A DNA stretch of 64,000 bases from Bryobacter sp964387685 (GCA_964387685.1 CAYLXK010000006.1:124001-188000); one strand, 5' to 3'. Positions 41,273 through 50,262 are shown, counted from the stretch's first letter. Program-made: numbers and translations. The notes: generated by a model from the letters alone, not told the origin.

Positions 41273-41488
41273 ATGCCTCGTCAATTTGATGTCGTAATCG
41301 AGCGGGATGAAGAAGGCGCCTACGTCGCTTCCGTGCCCCAATTGCCGGGCTGTCACACCGATGCCCTTTCTCTGGACGAACTCATGATTGAGATTCGAGA
41401 AGCCATCGAACTATGCCTCGAGACTCAAGGGCGGCAGCCTAGCAACCTGGAATTCGTCGGCATCCAACGGGTGACTATCGCGGCATGA
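41273..41488 (+). CDS. HicB-type antitoxin
   Basis: The 71-residue protein has the HicB partial RNase H-like fold: QFDVVIERDEEGAYVASVPQ, LPGCHTDALSLDELMIEIREAIELCLE. It lacks a separate DNA-binding domain after it, so it is a short HicB. In type II toxin-antitoxin pairs HicB binds and blocks the HicA RNase. The order antitoxin then toxin with a 4-base overlap (ATGA at 41485) is typical for this layout. The 53-base gap upstream could contain the operator. Confidence 0.88.
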   Translation: MPRQFDVVIERDEEGAYVASVPQLPGCHTDALSLDELMIEIREAIELCLETQGRQPSNLEFVGIQRVTIAA

Positions 41489-41706
41489 GTTCGCTTCCAC
41501 GCCCCACGGGAAAAGAGCTTGTAAGAGCCTTGGAACGGGTTGGCTTTGTGGTGGAACGCGTCCGGGGAAGCCATTGTTTTGTGCGCCACCCGGACGGTCG
41601 CGCCACGGTCATACCGCTGCGCAGCCGTACGCTAGGTTTGGGTTTGCGAAGAAAAATCTTGTCCGATTGCGGCATCGATGCCGCCCAATTAGGCGACTTA
41701 CTCTAG
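41485..41706 (+). CDS. HicA-type mRNA interferase toxin
   Basis: The 73-residue double-stranded RNA-binding-like protein has TGKELVRALERVGFVVERVRGSHCFVRHPDG, read in two pieces: the GSH at residues 28-30 gives the catalytic His30, and the basic surface is RSRTLGLGLRRKIL. Free HicA cleaves mRNA and stops growth; the HicB encoded just upstream neutralises it. The gene is intact at normal length, so the locus may be functional. Confidence 0.9.
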   Translation: MSSLPRPTGKELVRALERVGFVVERVRGSHCFVRHPDGRATVIPLRSRTLGLGLRRKILSDCGIDAAQLGDLL

Positions 41707-41739
41707 CTCCTCCCGCCCCCTCGCGTCACAATAGAAACC

Positions 41740-42222
41740 ATGCGAGCGCTCCTCCTGCTGGCCGTCTCAGCCTCCGCCTTCCACGGCGTCCACATGAGCC
41801 TCTCCACCGTCGATTACCGCAGCGATTCCAAGCGCGTTGAAATCCTCATCGCCCTCTCCGCCCAACACCTCGAAGAGATCCTGAGTTCCAAATCCGGCCG
41901 CCGCATCGAGCTCGACCGCAGCCCCGACATCGAAGGCCTCGCCAAAGACTACCTCTTCCGCCGCTTCAGCCTCAAAAACTCCTCCGGTCAATTCCTCACC
42001 CTCCACTGGGTGGGCCTTGAAGCCAAAGGCGGCAACGTCAACCTCTACCTCGAAGCACCCGTCCCCTCCGATACTGGCCTCTCCCTTCGCAACGAACTCC
42101 TCCTCGATTGGCAAAAAGACCAGGTCAACCGCGTCCTCCCCAAACGCGACGGTAAGGGCAAACCGCCCCAGCTCCTCTTCTGGAGCGGCAACGCAGGCGA
42201 ACATATCCCGCTTCACTTTTGA
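41740..42222 (+). CDS. DUF6702-like exported protein
   Basis: The 160-residue protein has a short signal peptide (RALLLLAVSASAF) followed by HGVHMSLSTVDYRSDSKRVE, LIALSAQHLEEILSS and FSLKNSSGQFLTLHWVGLEA. This matches, as far as memory allows, DUF6702 proteins of unknown role that begin with a conserved His-x-Hxx-ST(V/E)xY segment. It ends at about normal family length with a short basic linker and IPLHF. It is 33 bases after hicA but not obviously linked to it. Its role is not known. Confidence 0.65.
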   Translation: MRALLLLAVSASAFHGVHMSLSTVDYRSDSKRVEILIALSAQHLEEILSSKSGRRIELDRSPDIEGLAKDYLFRRFSLKNSSGQFLTLHWVGLEAKGGNVNLYLEAPVPSDTGLSLRNELLLDWQKDQVNRVLPKRDGKGKPPQLLFWSGNAGEHIPLHF

Positions 42223-42269
42223 TCTCGCGTTCCGGTTTATTCCCATCCATCCCGCTTTATCTACTTTTT

Positions 42270-42297
42270 CTGGCATCTGCAACCGATCTGTTATAGA
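42270..42297 (+). promoter_or_regulatory. Candidate promoter for the second TonB-like receptor gene
   Basis: CTGGCA (42270-42275) and TATAGA (42292-42297) are 16 bases apart, about 80 bases before the ATG at 42376. In the leader there are two small stems: TCGC-GAA-GCGA near 42299 and CTATG/CATAG (42331-42346). The match is moderate. Confidence 0.35.
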
Positions 42298-42375
42298 ATC
42301 GCGAAGCGAGAAGTTTTCCGGCAGCTAACCCTATGGTTTTTCATAGACTTGCCTACTGAAAACGAAAGAGGAAAA

Positions 42376-45300
42376 ATGATTAAGAAGCAGACGTCCTTGT
42401 TGTGTCTAGCCCTGCTCGGGGCCGCGATGGCCTCCGCGCAGACCTCCACTGGTTCTTTGGCTGGCCTAATATCCGACCAAAATGGCGCGGCCGTGCCCGG
42501 CGCCTCCGTCATTGCCAAAAACGAAGCCACCGGTGTGGAAATCAAACTCACCACCTCCGATTCCGGCATTTATGTCTTTCCGGCCCTCAACACCGGCAAG
42601 TATGTCGTCATGGTTGAAAAGACCGGCTTTAAGAAAGTCAATCGCGGCAACATCGAAATCCGCATCGCCGCCCGCGTCGACCTCGACATCCGGCTCGAAG
42701 TCGGCGACGTCCAGCAGACCATTACCATCACCGACCAGGCTCCGTTGCTCGAAACCTCCACGGCCGAACGCGGCAACGCCGTCTCCAAGCAAATGATGGA
42801 TAACCTGCCATTGTTCGCCGGCGGCATCCGCAATCCCCGCAACTTCGTCAACTTCCTGCCCGGCGTCACGAACAATGGCGAGCAGAGCGTCTCGGGCTCT
42901 GGCGGCCGCGCGCAAGAAATTCTGATCGACGGCGCCAGCGCCATCAACGTCGAATCGAGCGCGGTCTTCAACTTCCCCTCCGCCGAAATGTTCAGCGAGT
43001 TCAAGATGCTCAGCTCCAACTACTCGGCCGAGTATGGCCGCGTTGGCGGCGGCATTGAAATCTACGTCGCCAAAAGCGGCACCAGTTGGTTCCACGGCGC
43101 CGCCTTCCACAACATGCGCCGCGATATCTGGAACGCCAACGCCTGGGCCCGTAACGCCAACCCCAACCCCGCCGCCAACTTCCGTCCCAAGGAACGCTTC
43201 AACGAAACCGGCGGCTCCATCGGTGGTCCGGTCTGGATCCCCAAGCTTTACGACGGCCGCAATAAGACCTTCTGGTTCTTCACCAAAACCAAGGACCTCC
43301 GCCCCGCCACCATCAGCTTCCCCATCTCCACCCTCCCCACGCCCCTCATGAAGCAAGGCAACTTCTCCCAGGCCGGCGTCCCCATCATCTACGATCCCGC
43401 CACCACCTCCGGCAACACCCGCACGCCGTTCCCCGGCAACATCATTCCGGCTGCCCGCTTCAGCCGCGTCGCCCGCAACCTCATCCCGCTCATTCCCGAC
43501 GCCAACCGCCCCACTCTCGCCAATAACTACGACTTCGTCAACGAGAGCCCCTTTGAGCGCGACATCTGGAGCATCAAGGCCGACCACGCCTTTACCCCCA
43601 ACAACCGTCTCTCTTTCTTCTTCTCCAACGAAGTACAATCCCAGACCGACCTCGCCACCTTCCCCGGCGTTCTCGGCACCGGCTTGAACAATAATCAGAA
43701 GCCCTACAACTATCGCTTTAATCACGACCTCAACATCCGGCCCAATCTGATCATGCACTCGACTTACTCGTTCTCGATCACGCGCCAGACTTGGGACAAC
43801 CCCTTCCAAAAAGGCGCCGGCAGCCGGCTTGGCTTCAACCTCACGGGCGATTCCGATGCCACGCCCCGCATCCAGTTCAACGGCCCCGCCGGCCTCACCG
43901 CCTACGGCGTCCAGGACGGCAAAGTTGCCAACGGTCTCCAGTTCAACCGCCAATGGTGGGTTAGCCAGGGCTACACCTGGCTTCGTGGCAAGCATGAATA
44001 CAAATTCGGCTTCAACTGGCGCAAGTTCACCACCCGTGGTGAAGACCTCGCCGGCACCAACGGCCGCTACGTCTTTAACCGCGTCCAGACCGGTTCCCCC
44101 ACCGCCCTCACGTCTACCGGCCACGAGTTCGCCAGCCTCTTGATCGGCGGAGCCGACGTCGCCTCCAACGTCGTGCCCCCGGTGCTCTTCGATACCACTG
44201 TTTACTACGACACCAGCGTCTACTTCCAGGACAACTGGCGCATCACGCCCCGGCTCACCTTGAACCTCGGCCTCCGCTATGAAGTCCCCATCGGCTGGCA
44301 CGTCCCCGAGGGCAACGGCTACTCCCACGTCGATATCAATGTGCCCAACCCCGGCGCCGGTGGCCGCGCGGGCGCGCTTGTTTTCTCCGGCACGGGCCCC
44401 GGTCGCACCGGCGTGCGCCGCTTCTATCCCAACGACTACGGCAACATCGGCCCCCGCCTCGGCTTCGCCTACCAGTTGACCCCCAAGACCGTCCTGCGCG
44501 GCGGCTGGTCCATCTACTACCAGGGCCTCTCGAGCGGCGGCTGCGGCTGCCGCGCTGGTTTTGCCGGCACCAACGACCTCCAGAGCGATGGCCTCAATCC
44601 CATCCTCAACTGGGATAACGGCATTCCGGTACAAGCCGGCTACCGCCCGCCCCCCATCATCGATCCCACCATCGTCAACTTCCAAAGCGTGCAGTATCAA
44701 GGCCCCACCGCCGGCCAGCCCGCCCGCATCTTCAACTGGAGCTTCAGCGTCCAGCATGAATTCAAGAACTTCCTCTTCGATATCGCCTACCAGGGCAATC
44801 GCGGCACGCGCTTGAATTCCACCATCGACTTGAACCAGCTCCCCACCAGCCTCTTGAGCCGCGGCAGCCTTCTGCAGCAACCGGTTGGTTCGGCCGCCGC
44901 TCAGGCCGCCGGCTTCCGCGAACCCTTCGCGGGCTTTGGCGCCAACCGCAGCGTCGCCCAGTCCCTCCGCCCCTTCCCGCAATATCTGTCGGTCTCGAGC
45001 CTCTTCTCCGGTTACGGTAGAAGCTGGTACGACGCCCTCCAATTCAAGGTCGAGCGCCGCTATGGCGACCTCCAGGTTCTGGCCAACTACACCTGGTCCA
45101 AGAGCCTCGGCTACGGCCACTTCCGCCAGGTCTTCAGCCAGCTCGGCGGCCAGGGCTCGCCTCAGGACTACTACAACCTGCCGGATTCCAAGAGCTTCCT
45201 GCCCTTCGATATCCCCCACGTCCTGAACATCCTCGCCACCTACGACCTCCCCTTCGGCCGAGGTAAGAAGTTCCTCAACTTCTCGAATTCCTTCGCCAAC

Positions 45301-45801
45301 GCCGTCACCGGCGGCTGGACTGTCGCCGCCACTGCCGTCTACCGCAAAGGCACCCTCATCCAGGCCGTTACTCCGGGCAACCCCCTGGGCAATGGCGTCC
45401 TCTTTGCCCCGCTCACCAAGGCCAACCGCAGCGGCACGGCGATCCGCACGGGCATCGACCGCACGACGCTCGATCCCAATAATCCCAACACCCGCTTCTT
45501 TAACCCGGGTGCCTTCACAGCCGCGCCCCAATACACGCTCGGAACCGCTGCCTTCTACGACAACGATTTCCGCCAGCCCGCCGTCTTTACGGAGAACATG
45601 TCCATCGTCAAGCGCACCACCTTGTGGCAAAACGATAAGAACCCCATCGTTCTGATCTATCGCGCAGACGCCTTCAATATGTTCAACCGCACCAACTTCG
45701 GTGGCGTCAACGGCACCGTCGGTAACGCTAACTTCGGCCGCCCCACCGGGCCGCAGAACGGCGCTCGCCTCATCACCATGGGCCTCCGCCTGGAATTTTA
45801 A
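42376..45801 (+). CDS. TonB-dependent receptor-like outer membrane protein (Oar type), second copy
   Basis: The 1141-residue protein has a signal peptide (TSLLCLALLGAAMASAQ), a carboxypeptidase-regulatory domain (22-105; GSLAGLISDQNGAAVPGAS), a plug (QMMDNLPLFAGGIRNPRNF, GGRAQEILIDGASAINVES) and a long barrel ending ARLITMGLRLEF with a terminal aromatic. Like 8381-11971 it is an acidobacterial Oar-type receptor, but the two differ along their whole length, so they are probably not recent duplicates. A CGCR-type cysteine cluster (SGGCGCRAGF, around residue 720) lies in one extracellular loop. GAGG before ATG 42376 is preferred to the TTG at 42349. The ligand is unknown. Confidence 0.9.
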   Translation: MIKKQTSLLCLALLGAAMASAQTSTGSLAGLISDQNGAAVPGASVIAKNEATGVEIKLTTSDSGIYVFPALNTGKYVVMVEKTGFKKVNRGNIEIRIAARVDLDIRLEVGDVQQTITITDQAPLLETSTAERGNAVSKQMMDNLPLFAGGIRNPRNFVNFLPGVTNNGEQSVSGSGGRAQEILIDGASAINVESSAVFNFPSAEMFSEFKMLSSNYSAEYGRVGGGIEIYVAKSGTSWFHGAAFHNMRRDIWNANAWARNANPNPAANFRPKERFNETGGSIGGPVWIPKLYDGRNKTFWFFTKTKDLRPATISFPISTLPTPLMKQGNFSQAGVPIIYDPATTSGNTRTPFPGNIIPAARFSRVARNLIPLIPDANRPTLANNYDFVNESPFERDIWSIKADHAFTPNNRLSFFFSNEVQSQTDLATFPGVLGTGLNNNQKPYNYRFNHDLNIRPNLIMHSTYSFSITRQTWDNPFQKGAGSRLGFNLTGDSDATPRIQFNGPAGLTAYGVQDGKVANGLQFNRQWWVSQGYTWLRGKHEYKFGFNWRKFTTRGEDLAGTNGRYVFNRVQTGSPTALTSTGHEFASLLIGGADVASNVVPPVLFDTTVYYDTSVYFQDNWRITPRLTLNLGLRYEVPIGWHVPEGNGYSHVDINVPNPGAGGRAGALVFSGTGPGRTGVRRFYPNDYGNIGPRLGFAYQLTPKTVLRGGWSIYYQGLSSGGCGCRAGFAGTNDLQSDGLNPILNWDNGIPVQAGYRPPPIIDPTIVNFQSVQYQGPTAGQPARIFNWSFSVQHEFKNFLFDIAYQGNRGTRLNSTIDLNQLPTSLLSRGSLLQQPVGSAAAQAAGFREPFAGFGANRSVAQSLRPFPQYLSVSSLFSGYGRSWYDALQFKVERRYGDLQVLANYTWSKSLGYGHFRQVFSQLGGQGSPQDYYNLPDSKSFLPFDIPHVLNILATYDLPFGRGKKFLNFSNSFANAVTGGWTVAATAVYRKGTLIQAVTPGNPLGNGVLFAPLTKANRSGTAIRTGIDRTTLDPNNPNTRFFNPGAFTAAPQYTLGTAAFYDNDFRQPAVFTENMSIVKRTTLWQNDKNPIVLIYRADAFNMFNRTNFGGVNGTVGNANFGRPTGPQNGARLITMGLRLEF

Positions 45802-45858
45802 GGCCTAGCCCAAACGAAGCAAAACCCGGCGCCGTTTCGCGCGTATCATCCAGATAGC

Positions 45859-46782
45859 ATGCAGCGGCGCCTCTTTCTTTTCTCCCCCGTCTTGCTCGCC
45901 CAAGACGCCATCCGCGTCGAAGTCAACCTCGTCAACGTCCCCTTCAACGTTCTCGATTCCCGCGGCCAACTCGTCCAGAATCTCAGCGCCGACGACTTCG
46001 AAGTCTTCGAAGACGGCTCCCCCCAAAAAATCGCCTTCTTCTCCCGCGCCGCCGATTCCCCCCTCACCCTCGCCGTCATCGCCGACGTCTCCGGTTCCCA
46101 GCAGGAATTCCTCAAAGATCACCGCCGCGACCTCCGCGACTTCCTCAAAACCGCCCTCACCCCCCGCGACCAAGCCATGCTCATCTGCTTCGGCAATTCC
46201 ATCCGCCTCGTCTCCCCCTTAAGCTCCAAACCCGAACATCTTGACGACGCCCTCAAGGACTTTCAAAAGGCCCGCAACATCTCGCAATTCCCCAAAATTG
46301 GCGCGCCCGAACTCCGCACCGGCGGTTCCGCCTTTCACGACGCCGTGGTCGCCGCCGCCCAGGAACTCGAAGGCCTCGAAGGCCGCCGCGCCATCCTCCT
46401 CTTCTCCGACGGCGAAGACACCTCGAGCGCCCACCACCTCCTCGATTCCATCGAAGCCGCACAACAACATAGCGCCACCGTCTTCTGCCTGCGCTACACC
46501 GACGTCCAAAAACGCATCTGGAATTCCCGCAACAAATACGGCCGCTCCGTCATGCGCCGCCTCGCCCTCGAAACCGGCGGTCTCGAATTCGACGCCGCCG
46601 AAGAAGACAACCTCCGCGCCGCCTTCCGCCAGATTGCCGACACCCTGCGCTCCTCCTACGACCTCGCCTACAACAGCGCCAACCCCGATCGCGACAACGC
46701 CTTCCGCAAAATCCGCATTCGCCCCCGCCGCGACGGCCTCCAAACTCGCCACAAGACTGGCTATTACGCGCGCCCCCTATAG
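45859..46782 (+). CDS. VWFA-related acidobacterial protein
   Basis: The 307-residue protein has a short signal-like N-terminus (RLFLFSPVLLAQ), a beta N-terminal part RVEVNLVNVPFNVLDSRGQL and VQNLSADDFEVFEDGSPQKI, and a von Willebrand A domain with IADVSGSQQ as MIDAS (DxSxS) and FSDGEDTSS with a further metal Asp. This combination is typical of the acidobacterial VWFA-related family, thought to bind proteins outside the cytoplasm with a divalent metal. It begins 57 bases after the TonB-like receptor gene. No specific partner is known. Confidence 0.88.
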   Translation: MQRRLFLFSPVLLAQDAIRVEVNLVNVPFNVLDSRGQLVQNLSADDFEVFEDGSPQKIAFFSRAADSPLTLAVIADVSGSQQEFLKDHRRDLRDFLKTALTPRDQAMLICFGNSIRLVSPLSSKPEHLDDALKDFQKARNISQFPKIGAPELRTGGSAFHDAVVAAAQELEGLEGRRAILLFSDGEDTSSAHHLLDSIEAAQQHSATVFCLRYTDVQKRIWNSRNKYGRSVMRRLALETGGLEFDAAEEDNLRAAFRQIADTLRSSYDLAYNSANPDRDNAFRKIRIRPRRDGLQTRHKTGYYARPL

Positions 46783-46916
46783 CTTCCCCTTCTCCCTGCT
46801 ACCATTCTTGTAGGCGAGTCGTCGTGGGACGAATATTGGCGCCCACGCCAAATTTCGCTTCGCTGTCCCCTCCTGTCCTCCCTTGCAATCCTGGTTGCAC
46901 GGCCTAAAGCTTCCCT

Positions 46917-47750
46917 ATGCAACTTCGAATTGGCTACGAACTCATCTACAACTTCCCGCAGGCTACGCCGATGATCCTGGTCGTCAACGTCCATGAATCG
47001 CGCGTGGCCGACCTCGTGGTTCCAGACCATCCACAGACGGAGCCACCCCTGACGATCACCCGCTACCGCGACGCTTTCGGGAATCATTGCAACCGCCTCA
47101 TCGCGCCCCCCGGCCGCCTCCGCCTCACCGCCGATGCCGTCATTAACGATAGCGGGCAACCGGATGAGATTATGCAGGCGGCCTGGCAACACTTCGTAGA
47201 GGATCTGCCGGATCAGAATCTTGTGTTCCTTTTGGGCAGCCGCTATTGCGACACCGATTTGCTTTCGCAAGCGGCTTGGCAACTCTTCAGTGGCACGGTT
47301 CCGGGCTACCCGCGCGTGCAGGCCATTTGCGATTACGTTCATAACCACATCGCGTTCAATTACCAGAACGCCCGCCCCACCCGCAGCGCCTCGGAGGCAT
47401 TCTACGAGCGCACCGGGGTCTGCCGCGATTTCGCCCACCTCGCCATTGCATTCTGCCGCTGCATGAACATTCCGGCGCGCTACTGCACCGGATATCTGAG
47501 CGACCTCGGAACTCCCCCGCCTTACGCTCCCGGCGATTTCGCGGCCTGGTTTGAAGCCTGGATCGGCGGCCGCTGGCATTTGTTCGACCCGCGAAACAAT
47601 ATGCCGCGTCGCGGACGTATCTTGATGGCCCGGGGCCGCGACGCGGCCGATGTGGCCATCGCCACCACCTTTGGCCCCAACACTTTGGAACACTTTAGAG
47701 TCTGGGCGGATGAGTTCTCCAGCGGTCAGGTCCAAGCAACGGCCGAATGA
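46917..47750 (+). CDS. Transglutaminase-like protein lacking the catalytic histidine
   Basis: The 277-residue protein has an N-terminal beta domain with YELIYNFPQATPMILVVNVH and a transglutaminase-like core with Cys169 in GVCRDFAHLAIAF. Family members normally continue with DFHAWxEAY...GGRW...D(A/P); here the sequence is PGDFAAWFEAWIGGRWHLFD, so the His position is Ala209 while Asp224 (HLFDPRNN) remains. If this alignment is right the protein cannot use the Cys-His-Asp triad and may be a binding or structural member. The next gene encodes an intact paralogue and overlaps its stop (ATGATG), implying a pair of one active and one inactive unit. The 134-base gap upstream holds a small dyad (46836-46851) only. 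Confidence 0.8.
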   Translation: MQLRIGYELIYNFPQATPMILVVNVHESRVADLVVPDHPQTEPPLTITRYRDAFGNHCNRLIAPPGRLRLTADAVINDSGQPDEIMQAAWQHFVEDLPDQNLVFLLGSRYCDTDLLSQAAWQLFSGTVPGYPRVQAICDYVHNHIAFNYQNARPTRSASEAFYERTGVCRDFAHLAIAFCRCMNIPARYCTGYLSDLGTPPPYAPGDFAAWFEAWIGGRWHLFDPRNNMPRRGRILMARGRDAADVAIATTFGPNTLEHFRVWADEFSSGQVQATAE

Positions 47751-48616
47751 TGTCCCTCCTTAAGGTGAGCCACTCAACGGTCTACCTCTATCGCGAGCCC
47801 GTCGGCCTCGGCGAACACCGCATGATGTTTCGCCCGCGGGCCAGCCACGATCTACGCTTGATTTCCACTGCCTTGACCATCACGCCGCAACCGGTGCAAC
47901 TCCGCTGGCTGCACGATCCTTTTGATAACTCCGTAGCCGTCGCCACCTTTGAGGGGACCACCTCCGAGCTCCGCTTCGATAGCAGCGTAACGCTGGAGCA
48001 TTTCGAAACTACCGTGCCGGAATACCCCCTCGAAGAATACGCGCGAACCTATCCCTTTCGCTATTCCGACGAGGACTTTCCCACGCTGATGCGTCCCCTG
48101 GCTCGCCATTACCCGAGCGAGCTCGTTTCCCAATGGGCCTTGCAATTTCTCGATGCCGCATCCTCCACCGGCACCATGAACCTGCTCCGCTCCATGACGC
48201 GCGGCATCACCGCACAACTCAAGTACGGACGCCGGATCGAAAAGGGAGTGCAGACTCCAGAGCAGACGCTTCTCATAGGCAGCGGCAGTTGCCGGGATTT
48301 CGCCGTGCTGATGATGGAAGCTTGCCGCTCCTTAGGCATCGCGGCGCGCTTCGTCAGTGGATACATCTTCTCGCCGCATGGTTCGGGTCTCGCCGGGGGC
48401 GGGGCCACGCACGCCTGGATGCAGGCCTACCTGCCGGGCGCGGGCTGGATCGATTTCGATCCCACCAATAGCATCGTCGGCAACCGTAATCTCATCCGCG
48501 TGGCCGTCGCTTGGGACCCCTATCATGTCCTGCCCCTATGGGGTACGTATTCTGGCCCTCCGGAGGCATTCCTCAGTATGGATGTCTCCGTGGCCGTGAC
48601 GCAGGCGGTGGAATAA
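47747..48616 (+). CDS. Transglutaminase-like cysteine protease family protein
   Basis: The 289-residue protein has the N-terminal region of bacterial transglutaminase-like proteins (HSTVYLYREPVGLGEHRMMF, PRASHDLRLIST) and the core with Cys182 (GSGSCRDFAVLMMEA), His222 (GGATHAWMQAYLPG) and Asp238 (WIDFDPTNS). All three catalytic residues are present, as in enzymes that cleave or cross-link peptide amide bonds. There is no signal peptide, so it may act in the cytoplasm. The start is one of two neighbouring ATG codons (47747 or 47750) overlapping the upstream stop. An N-formylglutamate amidohydrolase gene follows after seven bases. Confidence 0.88.
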   Translation: MMSLLKVSHSTVYLYREPVGLGEHRMMFRPRASHDLRLISTALTITPQPVQLRWLHDPFDNSVAVATFEGTTSELRFDSSVTLEHFETTVPEYPLEEYARTYPFRYSDEDFPTLMRPLARHYPSELVSQWALQFLDAASSTGTMNLLRSMTRGITAQLKYGRRIEKGVQTPEQTLLIGSGSCRDFAVLMMEACRSLGIAARFVSGYIFSPHGSGLAGGGATHAWMQAYLPGAGWIDFDPTNSIVGNRNLIRVAVAWDPYHVLPLWGTYSGPPEAFLSMDVSVAVTQAVE

Positions 48617-48623
48617 CGAACCC

Positions 48624-49382
48624 ATGGCCGCGTTTCGCCTGCTTCGCCCGCGGGGAAGCAGCCGCTTTGTCCTGTTCTGCGATCATGCCAGCAATCGCAT
48701 TCCTGCGTCGCTAAACGCACTGGGTCTGCCTGCGTCCGAATTGGAGCGCCACATTGCCTGGGACATTGGCGCTGCGGGCGTTACCGAGGCCCTGTCGGAA
48801 ATCCTCGACGCCCCCGCCGTCTTCGGCAATACGTCCCGCCTGGTGATCGACTGCAACCGCCAGCTCGATGCCGTGGACCTGATACCCGAAATCAGCGACG
48901 GGACCGTGATCCCCGGCAATCTGCATCTCAGCGAAGCCGCCCGGGCGGACCGCATCGAGGGCTATTTCCGCCCCTATCACGATGCGTGCGAGTCGATCTT
49001 GCAAGCGCGCGAGTCCAGCGGCGTCGAATCCATCGTGGTTTCCATCCACTCCATGACGCCCTCCCTCGCGGGCCAGGTCCGCCCTTGGGAAATCGCCCTT
49101 TCCAGCCATCGGGACCGCCGCCTCACCGATCCCGTTCTCGCCGCCCTTCGCCGGCCCGGCGACGTCCTAGTGGGAGACAATCAACCCTACGATCTGGATC
49201 CAGCCGTGGACTACACTGTCCCGTTCCATGCCCTGCGCCGGGGACTGCTGCATCTCCAGGTAGAGTTCCGGCAGGATCGGATCGCGCAAGCGGCGGACCA
49301 TCGGCCCTGGGCTCTCCGCTTCGCCCAGGCCTTGCTGGAAATCACAATCGTCCCCTCCGCCGCGAGCGGAAAGATTTTCTAG
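48624..49382 (+). CDS. N-formylglutamate amidohydrolase family protein
   Basis: The 252-residue protein belongs to the N-formylglutamate deformylase/amidohydrolase family (zinc-dependent): FVLFCDHASNRIPASLNALG, HIAWDIGAAGVTEALSEIL, NRQLD with the conserved Asn-Arg, VSIHSMTPSLAG and YTVPFHALRRGLLHLQVEFR with the metal ligands. In histidine breakdown such enzymes release formate from N-formylglutamate, but no other hut gene is present. Placed after two transglutaminase-like genes, it may instead act on acylated glutamate or peptides. It overlaps the convergent PAAR gene by four bases. Confidence 0.88.
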   Translation: MAAFRLLRPRGSSRFVLFCDHASNRIPASLNALGLPASELERHIAWDIGAAGVTEALSEILDAPAVFGNTSRLVIDCNRQLDAVDLIPEISDGTVIPGNLHLSEAARADRIEGYFRPYHDACESILQARESSGVESIVVSIHSMTPSLAGQVRPWEIALSSHRDRRLTDPVLAALRRPGDVLVGDNQPYDLDPAVDYTVPFHALRRGLLHLQVEFRQDRIAQAADHRPWALRFAQALLEITIVPSAASGKIF

Positions 49383-49678
49383 GCCACCAAAACCGTCGGC
49401 GCGCCCAGGATCACCACTCCCCCGTGCGCCGTGTTCGAAGTAATCCGCGTACACGGCCTGCCCGTCACCAACACCGTCGGCGACCCCACCGTCACCACGT
49501 CCGGCGGGCCTACGCACACGCACATATCGCCCACTACCGAAACAGGCAGCCCACTTACAATCACGTTGGGCACGCAAGGCCCCGATATCGGCCCTCCCAC
49601 GTGCGGCACCGGCACCACCGCGGGCGTCACCATCGGGCACAGATGCATATCTGTAATTCGGCTGGCGGGGAAGGGCAT
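49379..49678 (-). CDS. PAAR-type type VI secretion tip protein
   Basis: The 99-residue protein is made of glycine/valine-rich short beta turns with His and Cys ligands: SRITDMHLCPMVTPAVVP, GPCVPNVIVSGLPVSVVGDM, GPPDVVTVGSPTVLVTGRP, then SNTAHGGVVILGAPTVLVA. This is the PAAR-motif pattern (Pro-Ala-Ala-Arg repeats) that folds into a zinc-bound cone on the VgrG spike. ATG 49678 shares one base with the stop of the upstream gene (TAATG), so translation is coupled. No toxin domain is fused. Confidence 0.85.
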   Translation of the reverse strand: MPFPASRITDMHLCPMVTPAVVPVPHVGGPISGPCVPNVIVSGLPVSVVGDMCVCVGPPDVVTVGSPTVLVTGRPCTRITSNTAHGGVVILGAPTVLVA

Positions 49679-50250
49679 TACTTGTATTGACTCCAAAGTT
49701 GAATCCGGTTGGCCACGTCGAAGCCTTGCCGCAGGTAATCCGCCGCCGTCTCGGCGGGATTTTCCGGGTTCGGCGGGTACGCGCTCGCCACGGTTGCCGC
49801 ATACACAAATTTGCTCGCCAGATAGTTCGGCGGCGGGCTCTTCGCTCCGCTTGAGGCGTCTTCCAGGTCCCCCGTCGCCACTATGGCCTCCAGCACATGC
49901 TGCGGCGCGGCCTTGGCTTCCTCGCGCTCGGCATAGCTCTTGGCGATTTGCCGGTTTTCTTCCGTGGGCTGCGCGATCCATTTCTCGGCCAGCCCCAGCG
50001 CGTGCTGCGTTTCGGGTTGCTGGTCCTTGGAGTGCGCCTTGCGGGCGCAGTACCACGCCCACCACACTCCCTCGCGGCTCGGCATGGCGTGGGCAAGATA
50101 ATTCAGCGCCGGCATCCAGTGCCCCTTGGCCACCAGAATCTCGGCGTAGTGTTGCGCGCTCTTTGCCTCCGCCAGATAGTCCGTCGCCGGCGGCTTCAGC
50201 ATCGCAAACTGCGCCAGCTCTTTTGCGTTTGTCGCTTTTGCTTGCGCCAT
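49678..50250 (-). CDS. Unknown protein encoded between VgrG and PAAR
   Basis: I do not recognise this 190-residue protein with certainty. It looks all-helical: KELAQFAMLKPPATDYLAEA, SAQHYAEILVAKGHWMPALN, GVWWAWYCARKAHSKDQQP with two Trp and a Cys, NRQIAKSYAEREEAKAAPQH and a C-terminal tail ADYLRQGFDVANRIQLWSQY. It lacks a signal peptide and membrane helices. Similar helical proteins occur beside vgrG in type VI clusters (perhaps the DUF6931 group), where adaptor or effector-loading roles are suspected. It begins 12 bases after the vgrG stop and ends in the PAAR start, so the three are one operon. Confidence 0.65.
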   Translation of the reverse strand: MAQAKATNAKELAQFAMLKPPATDYLAEAKSAQHYAEILVAKGHWMPALNYLAHAMPSREGVWWAWYCARKAHSKDQQPETQHALGLAEKWIAQPTEENRQIAKSYAEREEAKAAPQHVLEAIVATGDLEDASSGAKSPPPNYLASKFVYAATVASAYPPNPENPAETAADYLRQGFDVANRIQLWSQYK

Positions 50251-50262
50251 CCTTGCGTCTCC

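Noticed and set aside
42466..45630. A 1054-codon open frame antisense to the second TonB-like receptor
   Set aside because: It mirrors the strong third-position GC bias of the real gene; its product is Gly/Ala/Val/Glu-rich without motifs, while the sense frame has signal peptide, plug and barrel features.
46783..46916. Possible small RNA gene or tRNA in the gap before the transglutaminase-like genes
   Set aside because: Only one 6-bp dyad (46836-46851) is present; no cloverleaf or CCA-like end and no clear promoter-terminator pair.
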